A DNA stretch of 64,000 nucleotides from Chondrus crispus (lineage: Eukaryota > Rhodophyta > Florideophyceae > Gigartinales > Gigartinaceae): contig NW_005179230.1 in NCBI RefSeq assembly GCF_000350225.1, positions 4,174 through 68,173 on the forward strand. Reading direction: 5' to 3'. A model generated the notes under the pieces. That model made no database searches and was not told the origin of the DNA. It worked only from the letters and a program-made list of their open reading frames with translations. The translations under genes were made by a program, and so were the position numbers. Below, in pieces: positions 34,101 to 44,817 of the stretch. Positions within the stretch are counted from its first letter, which is position 1. Each line of letters begins with the position of its first letter.

Positions 34101-35201
34101 GAAACCATTTGGCTAACAGACAGTAGCGAATATCCGAAATCAGGGACATGCAAAACGTTTGACAATTTGCAAGGATGGGGACTACCGTTGACGTTCAACA
34201 TGAATTCGACCTCGCCGCGCCCAGCGACATTAGCTCTAGCCTTCGTGCCCATCTCGACTGATCCAGATTGCATCTGTTCATACGTAACGAACAAAGAGCG
34301 ATCAAACGTAATGTGAGCGCTGCAACCGGAATCGACAAGCCATGACGCTGCGTTTACAGCCCTCTTTTCTGGAGTGGAATTCGAAAGCAAGTAAAGTCAC
34401 TCTCAGCAAAGGCAGCAGTAGAATTGTCATCTCGAGAAACGAATGCACTTGGCTTCAAGCCAGTGCTGCGACCGAAACCCATCTGGCGGCGCTGGTCGGC
34501 GTCCTTTCAAATCCTTGCCCCAGCAACGAGCTGCAGTATGTCCATGTCTATTGCAATTCGTACATTTCATATTGCGTCGAATAGGCATACGATTGACAAG
34601 TGCAGGCGCATGTTGTGATGAAGCAGAAGCGGTCTTCATGCTTTCTCGTTGTTCTTCTTGCAGCGGACGACTCTTCACAAACTCGAGTCCAAACACTTTA
34701 TCTTCATTGCCAAGTGCGTCAAGAGCAACAATCAGGTTATCGAATCGTGGAGGCAAGCCATTCAACACAGCCATTGCAATTTCTTTCTTGTCAATCTCAA
34801 CACTCATTGACTGCAATCTGGCAGCAAGTTGCTTCACACGATTGATGAACACAAGCACTTTCTCGGATGGGAGCATGGATACAGGGTAAAAGTCGCGACG
34901 GGCGGCAAGTTTGTTGAGCAAAGTATGACGCTCAAACACATTCAGAATTGCTTCCCATGTCTCTTTCGCACTGCTACACCCTCGCTGTTGCAAGTAGTCA
35001 TCGGAGAGCATGAGTCCAATGACTGCCTTTGCTTTTGCATCACCACGAATCCACTTTCTCCGTGAAATGCTAAAATCGAGGTCTGAAAAATTTGCCGCAA
35101 AAACTTGTTAACCACTAAGCCACAGGCGCTGGCTTCTTGGTGTCCCCTTGGGCGCGCTCACTATTTCAACACTCCGGTCATCTGACGTCGCATTCTCCGG
35201 T
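31113..35201 (-). pseudogene. Copia E gag-pol, main part
   Basis: A minus-strand polyprotein, read from the right: Gag (35065-34540) with zinc knuckle CTNCNRHGHTAARC, protease WLVDSGCSAHITFD, integrase HHCC and DDE core, acidic spacer, RT with DVVTAFLNGDL and YVDD, and RNase H to the natural C-terminus at 31133. Lesions: a frame change at about 34480, restored at about 34395 and shared with J; a TAG at 32915-32917; a TAA at about 32837. About 110 bp of foreign sequence with a stop lies in gag at about 35065-35180, between residues matching VPSEERP and KWIRGD of element A. The N-terminal 43 codons lie beyond the inserted reverse transcriptase element, at 39904-40031. Confidence 0.9.
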
Positions 35202-35215
35202 ATATCATCAAAAAC

Positions 35216-35216
<1 letters not shown>
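35202..35216. other. 15-bp target-site duplication, left
   Basis: ATATCATCAAAAACG, repeated at 39904-39918. Removing one copy and the sequence between restores the copia gag reading ...VDQYVFDD then IPENA. It defines the insertion of the reverse transcriptase element. Confidence 0.88.
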
Positions 35217-35253
<37 letters not shown>

Positions 35254-35294
35254 CACACAGACAGACACACACAGACAGACAGACACACACACGC
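35217..35294 (+). repeat. (AC)n microsatellite at the element 5' end
   Basis: About 78 bp of AC and ACAG dinucleotide-type repeats immediately after the left target duplication. It may be an original 5' end feature or later slippage. Confidence 0.85.
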
Positions 35295-35462
35295 TCCCCT
35301 CGCCCGCCGCACCCGCTGCACGCCGCCGCGCTCGCGCCATGCGCGGACGCGTACGGCGGTTGTAACTCGAGCGCGTCACTCGAAAATTGGCGTGCGACCT
35401 CGCTCGAAAATTCGCGTGCGACCTCCCTTGAAAATTCGCGCGCGACGCAGTCGCCGCGCATA

Positions 35463-36888
35463 CCTAAGCCTGCGACTCCCCCGCCGCATACGCCTCCGAC
35501 ATTACCGACGCCTCCCCGCCCCGCTCAACCCGCCCAATTCTTCCCGGCCCACGTCCCCCCGCCCCCGCGTCCCTGGGTGACAGTCGCTGCCGCCCAGCCC
35601 CGTTCCACTCTTCGCCCCATCTTCCTTCATGAAAATGCTGCACGCGCTGCGCTGCCTTCCACTCTTGCACAACTGCCTGCCTCATCCTCCACGTCTCCGT
35701 CTCCGTTTGTCCCACCTGCCACTCTTCATTTGCCAAGTGTCCACACACGCCCCGGCACCTCCGTCCTTACACTCGCTGCCGCCCGCGCTGCACTGGCTGC
35801 CCCCACGTCCGTCCCGCGAGCTACACTCGCTGAAGCCCGCACTCTTGTCCGCACTGTCAGCACTCCGATCCGCCTGGACCCCCGCACTGGCGAGCCCGTA
35901 GCTCCGCCCCCCGCTGTCACCGCGTATGCCTTTGCTCCTGACTCTGAGTCCGCTGCATTCCCGTCCTTCCACGCTGCGCAATCCGCACTCTGACGAGGTG
36001 CGCAGCTCGCTGGACTCATGCTCCCCCCCCCATGTCCTCATCCCTGGCGTCGCACGATGGACATATATCTACTTCCTCGCCGCAGCCACCCCTGTAGCTG
36101 CCCGAATCTTCGCTCACGCTAAGCTTATCTACGAGGACCTCGCCATCCAAACTATCCCCATCTTCGACACCGCACGCGCCATCGACCCCTCCGCCGCTGC
36201 TGGCGTTGCGTGTCGCCTCAACCGCGAGGCGCGCCGCCTTCTCAACCGTCGCACCCCTACAGCGGTGCCCATGCCAGTCCGCGTTGCTCTCGCATTATCC
36301 CTTCAGGCTCACGCCCACTCCATTACCCAAGGTCTTGCACGTGCACCTTCTGCTGTTCCCGCCGCAACCCCGCTCAATAATGCTTGGCCAACCTCTGCTC
36401 CCGCTCCGCTCCTCCCACCCTCCACACCCAGCCGGCTCCCAACTACTGCCCATGCTACCAATGTCCCCCTACATGCCGCACTGCCTCGTCCTGTTCCCGC
36501 ATTCACGAGTAAGGCCACTACTCTCAATGACCCTGATGCCGCGTTGCCCCCTCCGCCCTCGCCGGTGCAGACACCTCCGCCTCTCGTCGGAGCGCGCCCT
36601 CCCTCCCACATCGCGTCTTCTGATCGTTCCACAGCCTCCCCTTCCTCTGCACAACTTCGCCCCTCTGTTCCTGCTTCCCATCTGAGCCCTCACCTTCCAG
36701 CAGACTCCCAAAGCCGCCCCCCATCATCCCCGACTCCATGCACATCTTCTGTTTCTCTGTCACCCCCGAATATATTACGCAAACGTCCACTCTCCCTCTC
36801 CGCCAAGCTCCCCCCGCCTCACCGTCCTCGTCCTCACTCTGACCCAGCGCACGGCGACCAGGATAGCATCCACCGCCCACCACAGTGA
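35463..36888 (+). pseudogene. ORF1 of the RLE retroelement, proline/alanine-rich
   Basis: Two overlapping open frames. The first runs to a stop at 35991-35993 and is very rich in Pro, Ala and Ser. The second (from about 35926 to 36888) holds a more globular segment (VARWTYIYFLAAATPVAARI, EDLAIQTIPIFDTARAID) and then returns to proline-rich sequence. A frameshift near 35985 probably splits one original ORF. ORF1 proteins of non-LTR elements usually bind the element RNA; no known RNA-binding motif is visible here. Its stop (TGA at 36886-36888) overlaps the first codon of the next open frame (GTG at 36885) in the sequence GTGA. Confidence 0.5.
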
Positions 36889-39837
36889 GTCAACCAACCC
36901 AATCTCTGCTCGCAAGTCCCTCCGCCTCCGCTCCGCCCCATCTCGTCCCTCAGACTATGCCTTTGATCCCCAATTCGTCCCTTCCAACCGTCCAAGAGTT
37001 ACTCCTCTGTCCTCTACGCTCCTCCCAGATATATTTCGCAATCCCCGCCCCGCGTCTCCATAGTTTTACTCTTCTCCTGATCAAGCTCGTCCGGGCTGCC
37101 GCAGCCACCACCGACCCTCGAGAGACCCACCGCACTTTCGTCCACCTTTACTTACTACCTACAGCTGTTCTCCGCCACACGTTCCGCGGCGAGCCCGGCT
37201 GGCGCACGCGCAAGGGGCAGCATCATGCCTTGCGTACACGCATTCGTAGAGCGACAACAGGCCTCCAATGGCCCCATCTATGGCAGGAAACCCTGGACGC
37301 CAGACAGAACGAGCTAGACTGGCACGTACGTCACGGCCGGCAGCGCCCATCTTCCGACCCCTCTAGACGCCGCGTCAGCCGTGCTATGCGTATGGCTTCT
37401 CAAGCTCAATATGGTCGAGCGATGCGCGCTCTCACAGATAAGCAGTTGGCCAATCTACGGGACTCAGATACACTCCGCGCAATTCGCACCCTTCATCCTT
37501 CCCCCGCATCTCCAATCCAGCCGCTCTTGCCAACGGACCTCCCGCCCGCCCCTGACATCACGAAAGGACAAGTCCTTCGTGCCGCGCCCTCGCCCAACCC
37601 ATCCTCCGCCGCAGGACCGGACCGCCTCTCCCTACGCCTTCTACAACTACTCGCGCTCACCACCATAAGCCCTGAGTCTGGAATCACCGGCCTGTCCGTC
37701 CTCACACGGCTCGTTCAGCGCCTTGCACGCGGCAACATCCCTGACACCACCGCTCCCCTCCTTGCAGCATCAACACTCATCCCTCTTCAACCACGACCAG
37801 GGAAAATTCGCCCTATCGCGGTTGGCCAAGCTCTACGGCGACTTGTCACAAAAGTTCTCCTGCCCATGGCCATTGACGACACTCGAGACCACCTCTCACC
37901 AGAACAGCTGGCCAACGGTGTACTGTCGGGCATGGACGCTATTATACATGATTCTCGAATGCTACTGGCTCGGCACGGCAGAGACCCGAATTACATTCTC
38001 GTTTCTGTGGATGCACGTAATGCTTTTAACACTCCTCCTTCAGAGCCGTGAAGGTACTCAACAAGGAGACCCGGCTAGCATGCTATTATTTTCATTGGCT
38101 ATACAGCCACTTGTTCAGCGTATAAGTAGAGAATGCAGACTTTCGCTTAACATGTGGTACGCAGATGATGGAACGTTAATAGGACCTATAACGGAAGTCA
38201 GAAAAGCTTTGAACATCCTTACACAAGCAGGTTCTCATATTGGGTTTTCCATTAATGTCGCAAAATGCCGAGCTTTTTGGCCTAGTACCTCGCCTGAAAA
38301 TATCATGCCGCTCACAGAGTCCTTTCCCATGCATGTGTCAGGGGAAGGCGGAATTGCATTGCTGGGCGCCCCTTTAGGAACTGACGCGTTCATGAAGGCC
38401 TTCCTGGATACCAAAATTAAGACAGTTTCCGCATCCTTATCCCTCCTTGATGACATACCGGATGCTCGAATTCGGTTTCACCTTCATCGTGTGACTGGTT
38501 CAGTGTGCCGTGTGGAACATGCCTTTAGACTCACGCCGCCTCGTGTCTCCCTCGCTCCGGCTATCCGATTCGATGACATGCAGCGTGCTGCGTATTCCCG
38601 CTTTAATGATGTAGCTATTTCTCCGTCTATTTCTACACAAATCGGCCTCCCTTTCCGTCTCGGTGGTCACGGATTCACGCCTTTATCACCGTTCGTACAT
38701 GCCTCGCATGCCGCTAGTCTTATTGAATCCGCCCCTATGCGTGTTTCGGGTCCATTTAATCCGACAGTTTCGTTCTATCGACGTATGGCTCACAAGCATT
38801 TGGTCCATGTCCTGGGCTCTCTCAACCCAGAGGCCCGCACGCGCGGAATTCTTACAATCGCTTCCTCTCTCGGGCCGTTTGAACCGGACGCCTTGCTGGA
38901 AAGACCTGAACGCATACATACTACTCTATTTCAGGCTATCCACGGTGCTTCCTACCATCGCTACTGGGAAACTACCTCCTGGACCCTACACCCGCGACCA
39001 TCTGATCACACTGCCGCTTCTGCTCGCCGTCACGCTCGTTACAACTCTCTCCGTGCTCCCGGCGCAGCTTCCTTCCTCTGCGCCCACCCTGCGCTAACCT
39101 CTCGTGTGTCGAGCTCCATTTGGTCTTGCATGCTCCTTCGGCATTTGGATACTCCTGTGTTCGATGATTCTATTCGGCCCATTCTCTGTACCCACTGCCA
39201 CCGCCCAATGGATGCCCGTGGGGACCATGCTACTGTATGCCGTCATGGGTTTGGGATAATTCATCGCCACAACATCGTCCGTAACGTCCTCGCCCGCCAT
39301 GCTTTTCGCGCTGCCGGTCTACAGTGCGACTTAGAAGTCCCCTTTCTGCTGCCTGACACTGCGCGACGCCCCGCTGACCTCCTCGTCCAACCCCCCGCTC
39401 CTCCCTCTGGTGCACCTCCCGATCACCCTACCGCATATGATGTCACAATTCGCTCTCCCTACCGCTCTGGCGCTCTCTCTGCCGCTGCTCGCAACCTTGC
39501 CGGTGCAGCTGAGGCCGGAGATACTGAAAAGCTCCGGTCTCACGCTCGCGCTGTGCGCGATGCCTACCATATACAATCAGATGCCCCGCTTCCTCCCCTT
39601 CATTGGGATTTCGTACCCCTCGCGTTCGACACGCTGGGCGCGCCTAGCGCACGCACTACTGGCGTGCTAGAGACCCACGCTCACCTCATCGCGCGCCGCA
39701 CGTCATCTACATATGGCACTGCCAAGCACCGCCTCCAGCAACGCCTCAGTTTCGCGATCTGGTCAAGCGTCGCCTCTGCAACCCTCGCCCGCATGCCGTA
39801 CCACGGCGCAGCCCTTTCCCATCCAGCCCAAGTGTGA
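36885..39837 (+). pseudogene. ORF2: reverse transcriptase with C-terminal zinc finger and RLE
   Basis: Frame 1 (36885-38051) has the N-terminal RT part: PNPSSAAGPDRLSLRLLQLL, then LIPLQPRPGKIRPIAVG and motif A VDARNAFNT. Frame 2 (from about 38040 to 39837) starts with motif B GTQQGDPASMLLF and has the catalytic YADD at about 38158. The end has a CTHC...H....C finger at about 39187, RHNIVRN, and a nuclease core PADLLV followed by DVTI. This order matches RLE-bearing elements, which nick the target and prime from it. The stretch normally between motifs A and B (roughly 70-100 residues) is missing at 38040, together with a frame change. Base composition also changes there: 38045-38450 is clearly more AT-rich. 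The copy is dead. Confidence 0.82.
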
Positions 39838-39903
39838 CCCCTTGACGCCTGCCCCGTCATTACAGCATCGGTCCCTCGTAGAATTTGAATAAAAATCGTA
39901 CAC

Positions 39904-40031
39904 ATATCATCAAAAACGTATTGATCGACATCTCGGAGAGCAAGCAGTAGCTGGATTTTCTGCTTCCAGATGTAAAAGTTAGATGCGGTCAGCTTCTCGA
40001 TTCTGACCGATCCAGAGCTTTGGTCATCCAT
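39904..40031 (-). pseudogene. Copia E gag, N-terminal fragment
   Basis: 43 codons from the ATG at 40029-40031 (MDDQSSGSVRIEKL ... ALRDVDQYVFDD), matching the start of element A's Gag. It continues after the inserted element at 35201. It supports the MEDQ/MDDQ methionine as the natural start of this family. Confidence 0.88.
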
Positions 40032-41142
40032 TTCGCCGAATGGATGTACCCCTCGAGTATACAAGGTCTTCTGTTCCGGGATCCCAAGCCGTTAACCGAT
40101 AGTCAACACAATGGCAAGCACACCCGTATAGGAAGTTTGTAGCGATTACTCGGAAACGTTCTTGGTGCTTGTTCCCGGCGGAGTGGAACAAGCGTATTCT
40201 TCTTAAAAATGCCTTAGGGCGCTACCCCTGTATGTCGGCCAGTGCGGGTCTTTCCACTGTGAACTAAATCAAACGTGCCACGAGTAAGCACAACACTTTG
40301 CCTGTAGACGAACCAGGACTTTTGGTCACTACCGCGAACGGTCCCTGCAACCGAAATCGGCTCCTCCAAACTTGATACGGTACTACCCCAATGAGGTTTC
40401 CCTCAACACAAGAATGAAACTGCCTTCGTCGTACTCGTGTGATTTGTTCACAATCACGCCTAGGGTCACCCTCTTCCGTGCGAACTAAATCATGGTACGC
40501 GACCTTATACACGTATAGTGAGAGGTTCAGTGTTTAGGCACGTCTTCTCTTCACCCAAGGGATCGAAGTCGTACCTGTAGGGCTAATATCGAGAGCGTTA
40601 CCCACACCGCCGACGCACCTCCCGAAGGCAGAGTGCGGATCGACTAGACCAGTACACTGTGATCCTCCCCGAGAATCAGTGATTCGTCTCTCGACGATTC
40701 TTGGTCGGACCCTCGCTCAAGTCAGATTTCCAATGGCACAAGCCTTTCACCAAGAGCGAGGGTATCGGCAGCTACGACGATCACCGGCGTGATCGAAGGG
40801 CAGTCTTCTTGGATTGATATGGTACGTTGGCGACTAGGGACTATACCCACAGCTCACACAACGATTGCCAAGACCAAGCAGCAACAGACACAAAGAAGAT
40901 CCACCAAGTTGAAACGACAGCAGGTAGACGGAGACGAAGGACCAAGACGATAACGACAGCAAGTAGACGGCGATAGAACAAAACGAACGGCGGCGTCGAT
41001 GAAAACGGCGGCGGAAACGACAGCAGAAACCAAAACGAGAACGACAGCGGAGACCAAAACGAGAACAACAGCAGAAACAAACACGAAAACGGCAGCAGAA
41101 ACTGAGAACAAGCACTCACACAGCGGAACAATAACGTTGAGC
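40032..41142 (-). other. Leader of copia E with divergent central segment
   Basis: Next to gag is the ~50-bp box shared with element A (40078-40127). Next to the primer site is the simple-sequence tract (about 40860-41142), almost identical to 7938-8128. The ~700 bp between them are unrelated to the zinc-finger segment of A and include only an 82-codon ORF (40264-40512, minus) without recognised motif. Confidence 0.6.
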
Positions 41143-41155
41143 TGGGCCCACAACC
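41143..41155 (-). promoter_or_regulatory. Primer-binding site of copia E
   Basis: Minus strand GGTTGTGGGCCCA, one change from the site in copia A and in the element at 8129, adjoining the 5' LTR. Confidence 0.8.
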
Positions 41156-42093
41156 TAATGGTAGGTCAGCGAGGCGAAGGGGATTCGAAGGACGGTTGAT
41201 GAGGTGAAGTTGAAGGATTGGGTACCGATTTACTTTGAGTCGCCAACTTCTGGCACTACTTATACACTTCTGCAATCTTCTAGAACTCTACTAGCAAGCA
41301 CTACGACACACATACTACAAATGTATTGGCTCTAACACATGTGCCCGTCTTGCTACTCCGCCAAACTGGCGATGGCCCAACAAACAGAACAGAAAACCGC
41401 CTTACGAATTACCACTGTCATGACGGAGAAATTAGTAAGGCAGTACAACAAAGCACAGCAAAGCACAAATTCCCTTACTATTCCAAATCCAGCGTGGCAC
41501 AAATTCGTAAGGCACGTTTACAGCTCACACGTTTCCTTACGAATTCAAATCAATCCTGCAAGGACTGTTTACAGCGCACACGTTGCCTTATGAATCTGAA
41601 TCTCTCGTGAGGTCCTGTCCACTGTCAATTACAACAGTACACATTTTGCCTCACGAATTCAAAACTCGCGCAACGGTATCTTTGTGTCCTGCTGTACCCG
41701 TGCTGCACTCCATGGACGCTGTAAACCTTTGGCACGTGCCAGGCACCGGCCACCAAGATTCTACACTTTGTCTGTAGGACTGCAGGCGTACTGTACGCGT
41801 CCAACAGTGTAATGAGGACATGTGTCCAGGTCATACACGTGTCAGGCGGAGAAAATGAAACCGCTCAGATTGTACTGTACAGTCCAACCGTGTACAGAAT
41901 TCACACGTGTACACGTTGAAAACCAAACTTGCTCCTGAAGTACTGTAGAGTGCAACCGTGTACAGAAATCACACCTGTACACGTTGAAAATCAAACTTGG
42001 TCAGCTCGTCACGCAGAGTGTTTTCGATTTTACACGTGTCCTACGTGTCATTGTGTCTCATGCGTATTTGCATGTGGTCGTAGAATTACGGCA
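41156..42093 (-). repeat. 5' LTR of copia E (family C)
   Basis: 938 bp, closest by eye to 24289-25226 (both carry GTCCAGGTCATACACGTGTC and lack a TG of the 8142 copy). TATA box at 41257-41264. Its start reads TGCCGTAATTC instead of TGTTGTAATTC. It is mismatched with the family B LTR at the other end of the element. Confidence 0.87.
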
Positions 42094-42640
42094 CTCCCGG
42101 CACGTTCTCTACATGTGGGAAAGGGGTGGCGTGCCTCTCCCCGCCGGCCTCGTCGGCCACGCGAGGGAGGTTGCCTTGGTCGCATTATACTCTGTGGTGG
42201 CAACGACGGTGTGCATCGCACGAGTCCCATACCGAATAAGGTGAGGCGGGGATGCGAACGTCTCCCGAACGAGAGCATGCGTGGTGCGCGATGGGGCGAG
42301 GGCGCGGTCGGCGCGTACGTGAGGGGAGTGGTCGTGAGAGCCATGATAGGGACAGTAGGTGATGGTTCCCGGCTGGGTGCGATTCCTCTAACGTTACCTT
42401 GGATCTGGCAGCTTGCACGCCACGCCATATGCTGCAAATGTGCCGACGAGGTGAAAATCTGCCCTCCATTTTTTTCTTTTCTCCCCTCTACCACCACGAC
42501 GGCGGCGGATGAGTCAGCTGATCGAGCGTCAAAATCTCTGCCCCGCTCCCCGCTAGTCGCGGGCCGTCCTGCTGCGTCGCTGGAGGTTTTGCTCTTGACC
42601 CGCTCTCTTCCCGTCTTACTGCGCTCGGTCCTTTTCTCAG
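42094..42640 (+). other. Upstream region of unknown-family copy 2
   Basis: No gene recognised. The last part is pyrimidine-rich and ends CTTTTCTCAG directly before the ATG at 42641, which resembles a 3' splice site; this is suggestive only. Confidence 0.35.
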
Positions 42641-44817
42641 ATGCCCAACCACGTCAGCGACAGGGGCTCGGGCCCGCGGCGTTCGGGCTCACCTCCTGTC
42701 CCGCTATCGACCTTGTCGGCCAGCGGCGCCGGTCGGCGTACCACAGGGTCACTAAGTGCGTCGGGGAACCCTTTGGAAGAGCTCCGTTCCCCGTTTCAGA
42801 GAGCCCGCCCACGCGATTCCACGGTTTCGGTCGTTCTCGACGTCTGTGCGATCCCCGCCTCGCAGGGGGAGAGCGCGTCTACGCCGTGCGTAGGCGGTTT
42901 TCCGTTGGCTCCCGGCCCCACGGGGATGCTTTACCAACCCGAAGAGGGTTCATACGGAGCTTGTGGGAATTGCCGCTGTCCCAGAGCGCCGGTCAGTGAG
43001 CACGTACGCACTGCTGCGGGGGACACAACCGTCGCGCCATCCACCACCCAGTGGTTGGGGATGCCTTAGGAAGGTTCCGTGCCGCTCCCCCTCAGCCGAC
43101 TGCGCTACCCATGGCGTCGTCATGCGCGAATTCGAGTCACAGTCGCGGAGTTGCTAGCGCGTTCTTGCCTCCCCCCAGATCTCGTGTGCATTCGTAAGAT
43201 CCATGAGGCCGGCTTCGCGGCGGAGTCGTCAGCGGCTCTCGGCCGCCTTATGGCCGAGGGTGGGGGCACGGCATACCAGGTGCCGGACGAGATTCCTTGC
43301 GATCGCACCTTCGCGTACAGCCCGGCCGAGGCGGAGTACATCTATCGCATGGCCTCTGCCATGTTCTCTGGCCCCCGCGATGGTCCACACCTGTTCGTGT
43401 TGTCGGGAATCTCGTCGCTATACGTGTGCCCTCAGCCGTACGCGTATTCCAAACCACGTTTGTCTCTGCAAAAGTCCGCGAGTGCGTTGATGCGCCTCCA
43501 CGGCATTGCGGTGGCGCATCACGACTGGTCGGCGTACAGGAGGATCGATGAAGTCGACGGTCGCGTTTTCCGTTCCGCCTCGTTCGAAGGGGGACTCACC
43601 CCCGCTGACTTCCCGGCCTTACCTGACGCGGTCCGTACTTCCTTCCCATCTTTGGGCATCCATCCGCCGCTACCGTTCATCCAGAAGCATTTTGTATACG
43701 CGTGTCTCGACCGCCGCCATCCCGCTTGGGGTCTTCTCATGTATAACTGCGAACGCGAATGGGCTTGGTCTAGGACCAGCGCCATAATGAGCGAGATCTG
43801 CGTCAACCGGCGGTTGTTTATCCAGCCCCCCGCCACGCTTGCATATTTGGAGAGGGTCGCTGTGGGACTTCCAAATGTGGCCCTCCATCCTCTGGAGTGG
43901 CAATCTACGCACTTCCTCTGGACCTTCGGCTCTGCCATTGAGCTTCTGCAACGCGCGCTCCGCGTCGACGAAGAGGCCCGGCGCCTTTAGACTGACTTCA
44001 CGTTCGGCGAGCGGGCAGCGTTCCTTCAATACGATATTCGGAACGATTCGTTCGCGTCCTCCTCCGAATCGAGTCCGACAACTCTCCCTCGTACGGGCGC
44101 GTTCGCGGGCGTGGGCTCCGAGGCGCGTGATGCACGGCGCAAAAGGTACCGCGATTTGGACGCGGTTAGTCCGACCCCTGATATCATAGGGTGTACGATT
44201 TCCCGAGTTGCCAGGCCGTCTGTGGCTGGGCCAGCGGCGAAGCCTGCCCTTTCGTGCCCCCAGTTCCGCCCCTGGCGCAGCTGAAGTGTGGGCCTATTCG
44301 CGGGTCCGAGGTGTTCGACCTCCCCGTTGCCCGTCGCGAAGTGGCAGAAATACCCAAGCTCTCTCGAGCTCTGGGTAATTTACGGGACCGCGCCTGATCG
44401 GTTGGGGAATTATTGGTGACGTTGTCCACCTGGTTCTTGGAGCGGACGGATGACGCGCACCGCCGAGCCAGTGAATGCAAGCGGCTGACATCGGAGTTGC
44501 AGCTCGCCGTGGAGGAGTTGCGACGGTCTCGGGACGTTAAACTCCAACACATGAACGCGTATGAGCACGCGTGCGCTGACCGGGACCGGTATCGTAGGGA
44601 GCGTGACGCACTCTGCAACAGCAGAGCAATGTCCTCCCGCGGGGATGGCCTACCGCTCCCGAACCCTACCCCCGTGTGGCGGGAGCCTGTTCGTGATCCG
44701 TACGCAAACATTCCAACCTACGTCGAGGTGAACGAGGTCCCTCGTCATCCCAGCTATTGTCCCCCGGATCCGTATGGTGCGGATCCGGAGGGAGCCCCTG
44801 GTAGGGCTGGCCGGTGA
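42641..44817 (+). pseudogene. Unknown protein family, copy 2
   Basis: Homologous to 11040-13253 throughout. From the ATG at 42641 one frame covers the disordered N-terminus (with the shared STTQWL), the core (LRYPWRRHARIRV, YQVPDEIPCDRTFAYS, VAHHDWSAYR, FPSLGIHPPLP, NCEREWAWS) and the basic RRKRYRDLDAV. It is interrupted by TAG at 43067-43069 and TAG at 43988-43990, the latter opposite Trp in copy 1. A frame change at about 44190-44280 leads to a second frame with PVARREVAEIPKLSRAL, a TGA at 44395-44397 (opposite Trp in copies 1 and 3), the coiled coil, DRDRYRRERDAL and the C-terminal RDPYA...PSYCPP. This copy shows that the arginine at the TGA of copy 1 is ancestral. No function is recognised. 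Confidence 0.72.

Larger units (their letters stand above)
35217..39903 (+). mobile_element. Non-LTR-type retroelement with RT and restriction-like endonuclease
   Basis: A 4,687-bp insertion in copia E gag, antisense to it, flanked by 15-bp duplications. The 5' end is an (AC)n-rich run (35217-35294). Two ORF regions follow: a proline/alanine-rich ORF1 (to 36888) and an ORF2 with reverse transcriptase, a zinc finger and a restriction-like endonuclease (to 39837). The 3' end has an AATAAA-type signal at about 39887 and no poly(A) tail. No LTRs. The overall plan fits non-LTR elements that use a restriction-like nuclease; the exact clade is not assigned. Internal lesions make it inactive. Confidence 0.82.

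Noticed and set aside
37723-38040. The first part of the 704-codon frame (37723-39837)
   Set aside because: Before about 38040 this frame is a shadow of the RT frame that starts at 36885; only the part after 38040 matches RT motifs.
40264-40512. 82-codon ORF in the leader of copia E as a counterpart of the zinc-finger ORF of A
   Set aside because: No cysteine-histidine pattern and no recognised domain; kept only as part of the leader description.
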